Source of the DNA: Tupaia tana
Taxonomy: Eukaryota; Chordata; Mammalia; Scandentia; Tupaiidae
Reading direction: 5' to 3'
Assembly: GCA_026018925.1 (NCBI GenBank)
Contig: JAKSZU010000016.1
Location: 9,802,940 to 9,866,939 of the forward strand
DNA: 64,000 bases
A program made the position numbers and the translations under genes. Positions 11,762-23,895 of this stretch are shown in pieces. Under the pieces are notes generated by a model. That model was given only the letters and a program-made list of their open reading frames with translations, was not told where the DNA came from and searched no databases. Each line of letters begins with the position of its first letter. The first letter of the stretch is position 1.

Positions 11762-12015
11762 TTTTGTTTAGGTTTTGCTATAGGGGAAGTGGTGTTCACA
11801 AGAGAAAGAGAGAGAAAGTGAAAATCGTCCCCCCCCCCCCCCCCCCCGAGAGGATTGTCACATTGCAATTTCTTTTCCTCCAGTCTCCCCTCGGGATTTT
11901 GGGCATGCATGCACACATGCCCAGCATGATTTTCAAGCTGCCAGGTCCAGGACTTGAATCACATGACTGGTCACGTGGGATCCATTACTTTTATCTCCAT
12001 GCCACCCGCTGGCCC
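11762..12015 (-). mobile_element. tRNA-SINE, long form, with C19 run
   Basis: Antisense copy whose central C6/G6 palindrome has been replaced by a run of 19 C (11829-11847), an expansion of the C arm. The head ends 'gccacccgctggccc'. Confidence 0.85.
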
Positions 12016-12332
12016 AATAGCCACCACTTTTGCTGGGTCATCTATCATTTCTTTCTAACATAGTTATGATCTGGATCCTTATAAGGGAAATGTCTGTTCT
12101 GAGACAAAGAAGGGGCAAAAGTCTCACTGTGTCATTAAAAAGACCGAAGTTGCATATCCACCCATTCTGTTCTTGACGATACACATTCCAACTTTGATAC
12201 ATCATTACATCTATCCTACAGAAGCACCTACTTAAAACAAAATAGTAATATGGTGGCCAGTTGGAGATTGTTCTTTCTGAAGGCAGACAAGTCATTCAAA
12301 CTAGCTCGAACTGCAACTGTGATAGGAAGTCT

Positions 12333-12470
12333 GTGGCGCTGGCAGGCGGCATGATGCTTGAGGCATTAGAATCCCACATGGCTGACCATATCTCAAGTCC
12401 TGGACCCAGTGGCCTGAAGATCACAACAAATAAATAGATAGATAGATAAATAAACATTTAAAATATATTT
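12333..12470 (+). mobile_element. tRNA-SINE, short form
   Basis: 'gcgctggcaggcggcatgat' head, 'ctcaagtcctggacccagtg' and then a tail of 'aaat/agat' repeats. Its 3' end is a degenerate tetranucleotide repeat and not a CT stretch. Confidence 0.7.
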
Positions 12471-12597
12471 TAAAAATAAAATATTTTAAAAAAAGGAAGC
12501 CCATGATATTTTCAGACCTAACACACAGATGGTTTGACCAAGCTTTTGGTGAGGGATATTTAGAAAAGGAAGGAGGATGGGAGGAAGGAATGAAATA

Positions 12598-12775
12598 AGC
12601 AAAGCAAAAAAAAAAAAAAAAAAATAGAAGGAAAGAAAAGAAAAGAGAGAAAAAGGGAAAGGGAAGGGAGGAAGAAAGATAAGAAGAAAAGAAGGAAGGA
12701 GAGTGAAAAGAGGAAAGAGAGAGAGGGAGGGAGAAAGGAAGGAGAGAGAAAGAATAAGGAAAAGAAGTAGGAAAT
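12598..12775. repeat. Purine-rich low-complexity tract
   Basis: A19 followed by about 150 nt of almost pure A/G (gaaag, ggaagg and gagagg units). It generates spurious Phe/Ser/Leu-rich reading frames on the minus strand. Confidence 0.9.
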
Positions 12776-12829
12776 CCATTTATAGTTAATGTGATTACTG
12801 ACATAGGTGGGTTTAAACCTACCATCTTA

Positions 12830-13160
12830 GAATTTACTTTCTAGTTATCCCATGTGATTATTTTGTTCCTCTGGTCTTATTTTTCTGTTTTTCTTGGATA
12901 ATTGAATGTTTTTAGTATTTTTTTTTGGCTCCTTTATTGACTTTTTAACTTTATCTCTTTATGGTTACTCTAGAAATTATAATATGCATTTTTAAGTTTA
13001 CTATCTGCTTTCATATAAAATTATCATACTTTATGGGCCCTAAAAGAACCTTACAAAAATACAACTCAATTTAACCTCTTCGCATCTCATGTTCTTGTTG
13101 TCTTGTCTTATATTTTATATATGCTATAAATACAAAATTAGTTATGAAGATACCTAAAAA
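12830..13160 (-). mobile_element. Old LINE-1 3'UTR-like fragment, antisense
   Basis: 'atggttactctagaaattat', 'aatatgcatttttaagttta' and the AT-rich follow-on resemble antisense L1M-class sequence. Heavily diverged. Confidence 0.45.
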
Positions 13161-14615
13161 TATGGAAGTAGCTTTAGAACTGAGCAGTGAGCAGAGGCCA
13201 GGATTTTAAAGAGCCTCAATTGCCTTAGACAGAGCACTCTTGGAAATCTGGACATCCAAGATGCTGCCAGAGAGAACTTGAAAGGAAAAGAACGACGTGT
13301 TATTGGGAACAGAAAGAGGAGGAAGCCTTGTTCGTGATAGAAAGCGTAGCACAACTGTCTCTTGAAATTAGGTGAAAAGCAGAACTTGTAAGTAATTAAC
13401 TTAGTACCCAAGCAAACTATTCAGATGGCCATTTGATTACTGCTTGTTGCTCTAATTAATTGTATGAAGAAAGATATACATTGAGGGAAAAATCGTTAAA
13501 CTGAAAGGAACTAAGACGATGATTTTGAAAATTCTCAGCCTCTCCAAATGGCAAAACATGCTAAAATGGAGAGACAGCTTCCAAGCACTGTCTGCGGAGA
13601 GGCCCAGGGTGTGACTGTACAATCTCTTAATAAGGTCTCAGAAAAATCAAAAGGTCGGAGTGTTTAGCCACACAAAGGACCCTTTCTTCTTTCAGAAGAA
13701 ACTTGGCCAGTGTGAATTAAAAGGGACAGAGATGGGACAAAATGAGAGGAGACGTCAATTCTATTGGCAGGAAGTGGGTTGATAAAGTGACTCAACTCTA
13801 AACATGTGCTAACTTTCATTTTAAAAAGGAAGGATGATTCAGATGGTACGAAGATCCCAGGAGATCCTATAGCTGTGAAGAATTATTCCCAAACTCTGAA
13901 AATTTAACCAAGGACCTCACAACATTTTGTCAGCTAGATTCTAAAGTTATTTTGGACCAATAACTCCTTTTAGACTTCCGTTTACCTCTTTGCCACTTTC
14001 CTATGCCTCTCCCACGATCATACTTTGGGCATGTTGGGGAAGCCAGCTGTGTCTTTCACATCACAGATTTCCAGCTGAGGGAAGCTATGGCCAAGCAGCC
14101 ATACCCACTCCTGGCTTGAGTTAGATAATGAGATTCTGGTCTTAGAGCAGTTGCTGTAATTGGATTATACTCTTGGGAAGGAATAAATGTACTTTGTATA
14201 TGGGAGGGACATGAACCTTCAAGGACCAGATGGCAAAAACTATGGCAGGCACCTGGTACTCCACCTGGAGGGAATTGCATAATTCCCTCCCCTCAAATGT
14301 GGGTGGAGCATGTGACTTGCTTCTAACCAATAGAACATGGCATGGTGATGGGATGTACATAAGTCCATGTGGGTGACTACATCCACGGTTCTCTTCCTGG
14401 AGTCTCTCACTCCCTTGTTGACTTTAAAGAAGGAAATGACCATTTTGATGAGCTCCAGATGGTGAAAAATTGTGGGTGGCCTCTAAGTCTCTGCTCAATA
14501 GCCATCAAGAAATAAGAACCCTCAGTCTCCCAGCCACAAAAAAACTGAATTTGGCCAAAGAATCGTGTGTGTTTGAAAGCAGATCCTTCTCCAGTTAAGC
14601 CTCCAAGCCCTCCTT
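13161..14615. other. No recognised feature
   Basis: About 1.4 kb without SINEs. The overlapping short frames at 14056-14443 have no family features and no supporting context. Confidence 0.35.
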
Positions 14616-14790
14616 GTGTGGGCTGAAGGTGGTCCCAAGGATGCAGTATGTTGGCATCCTAATCCCTGGGACCTGTGAATGTTACCTTATTTAGAAAAGG
14701 ATCTTGACAGATATGATTAAGAATCTCAAGGCGAGGAAATTATTCTGAATTTTATCCAGGTGCATCTCAAATGCCATCACAAGTGTCTCG
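14616..14790 (+). mobile_element. MLT1-type MaLR LTR, 5' part
   Basis: 'tgtgggctgaaggtggtccc', 'tcctaatccctgggacctgt', 'gaatgttaccttatttagaa' and 'gatatgattaagaatctcaa' follow the order of an MLT1 LTR. It is cut at about 14790 by the antisense L1. Confidence 0.8.
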
Positions 14791-16386
14791 CTATTCTAGT
14801 GATTGCTTTGTTTTAATATCTTATCACAGCTTACATCTAAACAATTTCATACCACTTCCTGTACAGTGCACCTTACAATAATGTGTTGGCTTTTCCTCTC
14901 TACTGGCTTTTGTCCTATTGTCATGCATTTTACTTCCACATGCTAGAAAATTCACTTTATTATTTTCATCAAATGGTAACTTACATTTAAAAAATCTAAA
15001 CAAAAAGATTAATGTCTCTGTACTGACTGACATGCATGGCATTCCCTTTTGAAAAAGCAATGTAATACACTGTAAAGTTATATGTAATTCAATGTAATAA
15101 AAAATAGATAATAAAAAAAAATTCAATGAAAAAAAAATCTAAACAAAAAGAAAAAATATTTTTTATTTCTCAAGCGTTTACCAATTCCAGTGTTCTTCAT
15201 TTTTTGTATAAAACATATTTCTCTCTGGAATCATTTTCCATTGGTCTTGATTTTATAAATACACACACACACACACACACACACAGACACTCATTATATA
15301 TAACATGTATATTACTCTTTAATCATTAGTAATATTTAAAGTTTGTTGTAATGTAAGTCTGGTAGTGATAAATTTTGAAAGCTTGAAAAGTCTTCTTTTG
15401 CTATAACATCTCAATAATTCACTGGATAAGAATTCTAAGTTGACAATTTTGGGATTGTTTTATTTTCTATACATTAGTGATACTGGTCTACTTTTTTCTC
15501 ACTTGCATTGTTTCTGAGAAGAAATCTGTTGTCATTCTTACCATTGTTCTCCATAAATAACTTGATTTCTTATTTGTTTTCCTGACCACTTTTCATTTTT
15601 TCTCTTTATCACTGATTCTATGCAATTGGATTATATAATGTGACTTATAATAGTCCTTAAAATTATTGTTCTTAGAGTTTGTTGAGCTTCCTGGACCTGT
15701 GAGTTTCCAGTTTTTGTCTAATTTGGAAATCTTTTGCTATTATTTTTTCAATTTTTTTCTGTCTCTTATTCTCTCTTCCACTTCATGGGCTACAGTACTA
15801 GTCAACTTGCAGTTTTCCCACAACTCACTGATGCTCTAGTCATTGTTAAATTACCTGATCTTTTTACATTTCATTTTGAATTACTTCTATTGGCATGTAT
15901 GCAAGTATACTTAATCTTTTCTTCCAGCATGTCTAATCTATTACTAATTCAACCCCATATAGTTTCATCTCACACGTTATAGTTTTCATCTCTGAAGGTT
16001 AAATTTAGGTCTATTTTTTACATCTCTCATTTCTCTACTTTATCTTTTGAGCTATAGAATCCAGGAAAAACAGTTTTAAAGTCCTTTTCCATGAATTGTA
16101 ACACCTATATTTGTTCTGAGTCAGTTTAGAAAATTTGATTTATCTCTTCATTATGTGTCATGTTTTTCTGCTTTCATATATGCTTGGTAATTTTGTATTT
16201 ATGAATTATGAATTTATGTTGTTGGGTTCTAGATATTTTTTAGTTCCTATTACAGTCCTAATTTTAATTTGGGTTCAATTACAGTGATTGAAAACAGTTT
16301 GAAATGATCTACTTCTTCTAAAATTTGTCATTCAGGACCCCAGACCTAATTATTTACCTCTACTAAGACAAGACTCTTCCAATTAG
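14791..16386 (-). mobile_element. Old LINE-1 (L1M-class), antisense, about 1.6 kb
   Basis: Ordered antisense L1 blocks: 'ctattctagtgattgctttg', 'tcattttccattggtcttga', 'cattgtttctgagaagaaat', 'gtttgttgagcttcctggac', 'cacaactcactgatgctcta' and 'ttgttgggttctagatattt'. No ORF survives. An AC microsatellite lies inside. It sits between two MLT1 fragments. Confidence 0.75.
15262..15286. repeat. (AC)n microsatellite
   Basis: About 12 uninterrupted AC units within the old antisense L1. Confidence 0.95.
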
Positions 16387-16770
16387 CTGTGGACTGAGTA
16401 GAGTCTCCTCTATTCACCCACCTCTCACTACCCCACACACACCAAATTCCTGAGTTGGAGCCCCAACCCCTTCCTCATGTACCTGAGTTGAGAAAGGGCA
16501 TTTGAGGAGGTGTTCAAGGTTAAATGACATCATAAGGATGGATCCCTGATATACTAGAACTAGTGTCCTTATAAAAGAGGAAGAAACATAAGAGATTGGT
16601 CTCTGTGACATTTATTGACACAGAGAGAAGGTGGTTGTCTAGAAGCCAGAAAGAAAGTCCCTTTTACCAGAAACTGAACCCTGACAAAATCTTGATCCTG
16701 GATTTTTTAGTCTCCAGAACTGTGAAAAGTACATTTCTGTGATTTAAGTAATCCAGTCTGTGGTAAAGCC
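16387..16770 (+). mobile_element. MLT1-type MaLR LTR
   Basis: Runs from 'tgtggactgagtagagtctc' through 'ctagtgtccttataaaagag', 'gtctccagaactgtgaaaag' to 'aatccagtctgtggta', the full MLT1 order. It ends slightly short of the terminal 'tatagcagcc' block. Confidence 0.85.
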
Positions 16771-17149
16771 CAAGCTCACTGAGTCACATGCGTATTGCCT
16801 GGTATGATTTCTTATCTGGATGATCGGGGAAAGCATCATTTTCTTCCTTGTGTGGGCACCAGCTATGATTTCCTCTAATCTTCCAGAGTGGTTTCCCAAG
16901 ACTTAGGGAGATGCATAGACCTCACCAAGCAATACTTCACTATGTACTCAGTGATGACCCTCTGCACCTGCACAGAGTTGTTTCTTTGTGAAATTTTCCT
17001 CTCTGACACTTGTCTTACAAATGCTAGCCAACTTGGTTTCTCGAAACTTTCTTCTCTGTCTCCTCAACTTGGGAATCATCTGGCCTGTATCTGGGTTCCC
17101 TTTCTCTGTGTCAAAGCCCAAAAAAACATTAGTAGAATTTATCTCCTTT

Positions 17150-17415
17150 GGGGCCAGCAGATGGCATACTGGATATGTAGCTGGACTCCAACATGGCTGA
17201 CCAAGGTTTGATTCCCGGACTCAGTGGCTTAAAACTCACGTGGGCGTGTGTGTGTATGTGTGTCCAAGATCTTGGGAGGAGAATGGAGGAGAAGGGATTG
17301 TGGCATGGCCATCCCCTCTGAGGAGGTGATTTCTCACTTTTCCTCTCACTGTCTCTGTCTCTTCAGCTAGCACACATGCACTAAGGCAAAAACCTCTTAA
17401 AAAAAAAAGAAAAAA
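17150..17415 (+). mobile_element. tRNA-SINE, long form, with TSD
   Basis: Complete, bounded by a 12-bp duplication (agaatttatctc, 17133-17144 and 17416-17427). The head has lost CpGs, so it is of medium age. Confidence 0.9.
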
Positions 17416-17487
17416 AGAATTTATCTCTTTTTTTTCCTATGTCTGAGGAATCATTGTTTTTTTGTTGCTTAATGTCAGCATCTTTTT

Positions 17488-17760
17488 GGTTTTTTTTTTG
17501 TTCTTTATTTTTGTTTTTGGCTTTTTCCATAGGGTAAAAACATGCACTCACTAGAGAGAGACAGGAAAGGGAAAGTGAGAAATCACCCCCCTGGGGGGAT
17601 GACCATTGTCACAGTCTCTTCTCCTCTATTCTCCTCTCAGGATTTTAGGCATGCACACACACATGACTGGTGTGAGTTTTAAGCCACCAAGTCTGGGACT
17701 TGAACCATGGTCAACTATATGGGAGTCCAGCAATGTAACCATTATGCCATCTGCTGATCC
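17488..17760 (-). mobile_element. tRNA-SINE, long form
   Basis: Antisense copy starting in a T/G-rich tail. It has 'ttttccatagggtaaaaaca' at its 3' block and ends 'gccatctgctgatcc'. It abuts the 5' end of the large L1. Confidence 0.85.
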
Positions 17761-17818
17761 TTTTTAAATCTTCAAATGTCTCATAAGTTTTACCATAAAA
17801 AAGATATTTTGTAAGAGT

Positions 17819-18060
17819 GTTTGAACCAAGGCCAGAGACTGCCTTGGACCCGCGCAGTCCATTTGTCTGCTCTTGTTGCCCTCTTGCTTCCAACTTACAC
17901 CTCACTTTTCTTCCCAGCTCCTGCACAGCATAAGTGAGTGTGCAAACCAAGGCCAGAGACCACTTTGGATCTGTGCACCCCATTCATCTGCTCCAGACTC
18001 TATAGTTTCCCAAAGTGCTGTTGCGTGCAGTGTGACCATACTTTCTTCTTCAGTTGAGAC
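17819..18060 (+). promoter_or_regulatory. L1 5'UTR tandem units (about 121 bp)
   Basis: 'aaccaaggccagagac' occurs at 17824 and again at 17945, each followed by similar sequence (tttgtctgctc / ttcatctgctc). The second unit diverges in its 3' half. Tandem 5'UTR monomers are known as promoters in rodent L1s. Promoter function here is inferred only. Confidence 0.6.
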
Positions 18061-18108
18061 TGAGGCTCAACTCCAGGTGCATTTTTTCCTGTAGAATATG
18101 GGAGGCAT

Positions 18109-18785
18109 TTGGAACATGGAATCCCAGCAACAAAAGTACAGGTCATAGGTAAGAAGTGTATAATCCATCAGATGACCAGAAACCACCACAGAAGCGTAAG
18201 AAATAAGAGAAACCAAGGAAATATGTCTCCCCTAAGGGAGAATAACAATTCCTCATCATCCATAGACAACACAATAAAACTTGTGGAAATGTCAAATAAA
18301 GAATTCAGAATATTCATAGTGGCAAAACTTAATGAGATGCAACAGAAAAGAGACAATGAACTATGGGAGATAAGGAAGTCCTTTCACAATTTAAAAGAAG
18401 AAATAGACACCAAAAAAAGAATCAAATGGAGCTGTTAGAGATGAAGGTTGTAATACAGGAAATCAAAACTTCTCTTGAAAGTATAAAAAGCAGATTAAAC
18501 CATGCAAAAGATCCAATTTCCAATAAAGAAGACAGAAACTCTGATTTAGGGGGAAAAAAAAACACTAAGAAGATGGAAAAAAATTAGAATAATATATGAA
18601 AAATTCTAGATTCCATTAAACATCCAAACACCTGAATAATGGTATCCCATTTTTCACCCAGAAGGTGAAGAAACTAATAAGGGCATTGAGAATCTGGAAA
18701 AAAACTTTCCAAGTTTAGAGAATCATTCAAACATCCAGACCCAAGAAATACAAAGGACCCCAAATAGAAAAAACCCAAGATAGTA
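18109..18785 (+). pseudogene. L1 ORF1 remnant
   Basis: First open piece (18109-18438) is a charged, coiled-coil-like stretch with heptad-type Leu/Ile spacing ('KEFRIFIVAKLNEMQQ'), followed after a frameshift by more coil. At about 18660-18770 the nucleotide pattern gives the RRM-adjacent 'NFPSLEN...RTPNRKNP'-like block. ORF1p normally coats L1 RNA as a trimer. The C-terminal domain is lost at the deletion near 18785. Confidence 0.75.
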
Positions 18786-18789
18786 AAAG

Positions 18790-21424
18790 GGCTAATTCAT
18801 CAAGAAGATATAAAGCTTATTAGTATCTATGCAACCAATGTAGGAGGACCCAAATATGTGAAGGAAAGACTGCTAGATATAAAAGGAGAGATAGACAGCA
18901 ACACACTAATTATTGGGGATCTCAGCACCCCATTACCTTCTCTAGATGATCAACGAGACTAAAAATAAGCAAAGATATTCAGGACCTTAAAGCTACCATA
19001 AATCAAATGGACTTATCAGACATCTATAGAACTTTCCACACAAAAACCACAAAATATACTTTTTTCCACCCTCGCATAGTACTTTCTCGAAGCTTGACCA
19101 CATTATAGGGCACAAAACAAGCCTTTACAGATTCAAAGCCACAGAAACTATATCCAGCATCTTACCCGACCGTGATGGAATTAAACTTGACATCAATTTC
19201 AGGAAAAACCCTTGAAAATACACAAACACACAGAAACTAAATAACCTACTCCTGAATGATGTCACACCTATCAAAAGACTGATAGAAACAAACAATAATG
19301 AGTGCACAAATTTCTATAATCTTTGGAACACCTCAAAAGCTATCATAAGAGGGAAATTCATAGCAATTAGTGTACATAAGAAAAAGATAGAAAGGTGGCA
19401 AATGAACAACCTAACATCATGCCTCAGGGAATTGGAAAAACAACAGCAAAAAAACATCCAAAAACTGCCAGGAGAAAATAAATAATAAAGATTCAAGTAG
19501 AAATAAATGAAATAGAAAATAAACAACCTATACAGAAAATAAATGAAAACAAAAGCTGGTTCTTTGAAAAGATCAAGATTGACACACCGTTAGCTAGACT
19601 AATTTAAAAGCGAGAAAGGAACCAGATAATCAAATTTACAATGAAATAGGCAATATTACAATGGGCTTAATAGAAATACAAACTATTATTAGAGTATACT
19701 ATAAATTTCTATGAACATCTAACATCACCAACAAATAAGAGAACCTGGATGAGATGGACAAATTCCTGGACACATATAACCTACCAAGATTGACTCAGGA
19801 GGACATAGAAAGCCTAAATAGACCCATAACAAGCAATGAGATGAATCAGTAAAAAATAATCTCTCAACATAGAAAAGCCCAGGTCCTGATGCCTTCACTT
19901 CTGAATTCTACAAAACATTAAAAGAAGTAACCCTTGTTCTTCTCAAATTATTTCTAAAGATCTGAAAGGAAGGGACCCTCCCAAACTCATTTTAAGAAGC
20001 TTCCATCACCCTCATCCTAAAACTAATGATACGCCAAGAAAAGAAAACTACAGATCTATATCTCTGATGAATATAGATGCAAAAATTCTCAACAAGATAC
20101 TAGGAAATCATACCCAACAATATATATAAAAGATTATTCATCATGACCAGGTAGGCTTTATGCCAGGGATGCAAAGGTGGTTCAACATATGCAAAACTAT
20201 AAATGTAATACATAATATTAACAGAAAGAAAGATAAAAACCATATGATCACTTCAATTGATGCAGTAAAAGCACTTAACAGACAAAATACAACATCCCTT
20301 CATGATGAAGACTCTCAACAAAATTACCATAGAAGGATCATTTCGCAGCATAATAAACGCCATCTATGAAAAACCTTTCACTAACATTATAATGAATGGG
20401 GAAAATTTGAACACTTTTCCACTAAAAACTGCTACAAGACAAAGCTTCCCACTTTCTCCACACCTTTTCAATATAATGCTGGAAGTACTAGCCAATGCAA
20501 TAAGACAAGAGAATGAAATAGAGGCATTCAAATAGGGAAAGAGATGAAATTATCTCTATTTGCAGATGACATGATCGTATACATAGAAGACCCATAGGTA
20601 CCCATGAAAAAAAAATTCTCAAAGTAATGAATACATTAAAGTGGCAGGATACAGAATCAACTTATAAAAATCTATAGCATTTCTACATACAAACAACAAG
20701 CAGACAGAGGCAGAACTGAAGTAATCCCATATACCATAGCCACAAAAAGTATAAGATATCTAGGAATAATCTAACCAAGGAAGTCAAACAACTTTATAAG
20801 GAAAACTATGAAAATCTTTAAAAATAAATAGAAAAGGACACAAAAAAGTGGAGGGACATCCCTTGTTCCTGGATTGGGAGAAATAATATAATCAAAATGT
20901 CAATTCTACTCAAATTAATCTACATATTTAATGCACTCCTTATGAAATAGCGAGTGACATTCTTCACAGATTTAGAAAAGACAATCATAGAATTTGTCTG
21001 GAATCATAAAAGATCCCATATTGACAAAGAAATCCTGTGCAAGAAGAGTGGAGTGGGCAGGAAACGATGGGGAAAGGAGCTGAATAAGCAACTCTCTAAG
21101 GAAGACATACAAACAGCCAAAAAGCATATGAAAAAATACTCAACATCTTTCATCCTAAGGGAGATGCAGATCAAAACCACAATGAGATACCACCTAACCC
21201 CAGTCAGAATGGAGAAGTTTAAAAAAATAATAAATGATAAATTCTGGCAGGGATGTGGTGAAAGGAGAACCCTCCTACACTGCTGGTGCGAATGTAAATT
21301 GGTCCAGCCACTGTGGAGAACAATATGGAGGTTTCTCAAAGATCTACTTATAGAACTATCATATGATCCAGCAATTCCACTCCCAGGTATCTACCCAAGA
21401 GATAGGAAAATGCTCAGTCAGTAA
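18790..21424 (+). pseudogene. L1 ORF2 remnant (endonuclease and RT)
   Basis: The start lacks roughly the first 100 residues. Endonuclease pieces include 'IIGDLSTPL' (active-site Asp block) and 'SKLDHIIGHK'. RT pieces include '[11 protein letters not shown]', '[15 protein letters not shown]' (20450-20500) and 'FADDMIVYIED' (about 20560-20600). After 'FVWNHKR' (about 21005) the sequence jumps to the late C-terminal 'LSKEDIQTAKKHMKK', so about 200 residues are missing compared with typical ORF2. Premature stops occur throughout. Confidence 0.85.
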
Positions 21425-21837
21425 AGTGCACATCTATGTTTATTGCGGCATTTTTCACAATTGCTAAGACTTGGAACCAGCCCAAATGTCTATAAACAGA
21501 TAAATGGATTGTATGGCACATATACTCTATGGAATACTACTCAGCCATTAAAAACAAGACCCTGGCATTTGATAAAAAGTGGACACATATGAAAGATTTA
21601 CTGCTGAGTGAAGCAAGCCAGACCATAAAAGAGATGTTGCATGTTTCCACTTAACGTATATTAACTGTACACACTTTATGGTGGAAACTAAGAGATTAGA
21701 GGACATAGACACATTAAAAATGGTTATGGACTCTGGAGACAATGTGGGAGGGTGGGGGAAGGGGGAGAGCATAAGGAAAGAAATTAAAGAGGGAAATAGG
21801 CAAGACATTTATGAGACACAGAATTGAGTAACTACCT

Positions 21838-21972
21838 TTTTTTTTTTTTTTTTTTTGGAGAGATTTTTGCTATAGGGCGCGTGCACTCACCAGACAGACA
21901 GAGAGACATAGAGACAGAAAGCGAGAACTCACCCCCCAGGGGGGATGGTCACGCTGCAATCCCTTCTCCTTT
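21838..21972 (-). mobile_element. tRNA-SINE long form, 5'-truncated, in L1 3'UTR
   Basis: T19 then 'ggagagatttttgctatagg' and body to 'gcaatcccttctcc'. The tRNA head is missing, as in a 5'-truncated insertion. L1 3'UTR sequence resumes at 21973. Confidence 0.85.
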
Positions 21973-22100
21973 TGATAATAATGTGTAATGCATCCTCAAC
22001 TGGACTGGTGTGAAACGTATTCATGTTGGGTAAATTCAGCTTACAAGCAAAGTGATGTATAGTGATTAAATGTGTGAAATATAATTAAATTTATAAAAAG

Positions 22101-22530
22101 AAATTGTATAAAAAGACACTAGAAAAACAATTAAGTAATACTTCTAGAAAATGTCATGACCCTTATTCTATGAGGCTTCAAGATTGAAGAGCCGAATCTA
22201 TATGATACGTTTCAGCCTACCTTTGACTGAGTTTTGTTTCAGTTTTAGTTTGATTCCATTTTCCCTGTTCTCTGGACTTGCCCTTGAATTACTTTGTCTT
22301 TGATACCTGAAGGCCTACGTGCTCTCCTCTAATTTCTGATCTTGAAAGCCCACAGTGCCTCTGGTGATTTTGTCTTATCCTTGCCCTGTCCTCCATCTCC
22401 TTTAGACATCAGCTGTCTTTATTTGAAGAGACCACTCACAACTCATAGATCTGATCTCTCTCAGTTCTTTGGTCTCAGCCTTCAACATACTGCCCATGAA
22501 CTTGCTAACAAATCTGTATTAAAAATTCAA
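22101..22530. other. No recognised feature
   Basis: Unique-looking sequence between the L1 end and the next SINE. Confidence 0.35.
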
Positions 22531-22790
22531 TGGGGACCAGCAAGTAGCAGGGAGGTTAAGGTGGATGGATCCCACATGGCCAACTACAGATTTGAGGCCC
22601 AGACTCAGAGGCTTAAAACGCACACCAAGCTCATGTGCATGCGTGCCCACAATACCAAGAGGAAAATGGAGGAAAAGGGATCGCGGCATGGCCATTCCCC
22701 CAGGGGGTGATTTCCCATTTTTTCTCTCTCTCTCTCCTTTGTGTCTCTGGCAAGTGCACATGCCCTATAGCAAAAAAAAACTACGACAAA
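22531..22790 (+). mobile_element. tRNA-SINE, long form, old
   Basis: 'ggggaccagcaagtagcagg' head with substitutions in the B box, intact 'gaggaaaatggaggaaaagg' body, and 'gccctatagcaaaaaaaa' end. Confidence 0.85.
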
Positions 22791-23479
22791 AAAGCTGTCA
22801 GGTAAGTACAGATTTGCCCTGTGGCTAGGGCTCTTTGACATTCTGCTTTTTTATAGTATCTTCTACATGGCCATTACAATTTTCTAACAAGTTTAGCAGG
22901 TTTCTCCCTACCATCTAAAGTAGATTTCTCCTCTTCCACTGATCAATCTTGTTTTGGTTGTTATGGCAAGAGTGTCAGCATCTTTTGATTTACCACATTC
23001 TAACCAAAAATACGTCTCCTAAACCTTTTTCTTAACCTCTCACCTCACAGAAGGAAAACATTGCCTCTTTCTAACAGAAGTTTTCCTGTCATAGACAAAA
23101 TTCCATTTCTCTTTGAGTGTGTCTGACTTCCCTGAGGGCTGGGAGGGCTGGGTCAGAGAATAGGGGATTTCCAGATGTGGAAGGAACTTGGGGGTCATCC
23201 TGTCCGCTCCCTGGCTGATGCTTGTTTCCTGGGAGCTTGCTCACAAAGCTGGTTTAGGATCTGTGTGTTTTAGTGTCTATGTGGGATCTTCATTCTGTCT
23301 AACTGTAGATCACCTGGTCATCCCCACTTTTGGTGAGCTCATTTTTCTCTTACTGAATTTGAAAATTAAAGCAAACCAAAATCTGGAAAAGTTCCCATGT
23401 GCCCAATCAGCTTCATCTGGTCTGGTTCAGACTTAAGGTCGAAACTTGGACAGTGCCATCTTTTCGTTTCCAAAATAAA
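22791..23479. other. No recognised feature
   Basis: Non-repetitive by eye. A short 'ggaaggaacttgggggtcatcctgtcc'-like segment near 23178 may be an old mammalian repeat, but I cannot classify it. Confidence 0.35.
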
Positions 23480-23895
23480 TGCTACGGTTTTAATGTGTCC
23501 CTCAAAGTCCACATGTTAGAAACTTAACCCACAATGCAACAGTGTTGAGAGGTGGGACCTGGGACCTTTACAAGGTGATTGGGTCAGGAGGGTTCTGTCC
23601 TTGTCAATAGATAATTGCATTATATCAGGAGTGGTTTAGTTAGGTCATGAGTATATTCCTGATAAGAAGTATGTGTTCCACAAAATTTCTCTCCCTATGT
23701 TCTGTGTTTGTTTTTCTTTCAGCCATGGAAAAATGCAGCAAGAAAGTCCTCATCAGATGTTGAGCAGATGCCAATACTGTGCCCTGGGACTTCCCAGCCT
23801 CCAGAACTGTGAGGAAAAAAAGATTTCTCTTTATTATAAATGGCCTAGTCTGTGGTATTCTGTTATAGTATCAGAAAATAAACTAGGACAATGGG
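23480..23895 (+). mobile_element. MaLR LTR (MST/MLT1-type)
   Basis: Ordered blocks: 'ttaatgtgtccctcaaagtc', 'ggtgggacctgggaccttta', 'ttcccagcctccagaactgt' and 'tctgttatagtatcagaaaa'. The 3' end block shows a nearly complete LTR. Confidence 0.85.

Larger units (their letters stand above)
17785..22100 (+). mobile_element. LINE-1 retrotransposon, near full span, inactive
   Basis: A sense-strand L1 with recognisable parts in order. They are: 5'UTR with tandem units (about 17819-18095), ORF1 remnant (18109 to about 18780), ORF2 remnant starting inside the endonuclease (about 18790), reverse transcriptase including the F-A-D-D-M motif (about 20560), the C-terminal region with its Cys/His-like zinc segment (about 21270-21310), and the 3'UTR (about 21650-22100). 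All frames carry stops and shifts. Two large internal deletions are visible, and a SINE sits in the 3'UTR. It cannot move by itself. Confidence 0.9.

Noticed and set aside
12421..12825. 134-residue Phe/Ser/Leu-rich frame on the minus strand, membrane-protein-like
   Set aside because: Lies on the purine-rich low-complexity tract, so hydrophobicity is a composition effect.
20954..21424. 156-residue frame with recognisable protein similarity
   Set aside because: It is the C-terminal part of the dead L1 ORF2 and not a host gene. Recorded under the L1.
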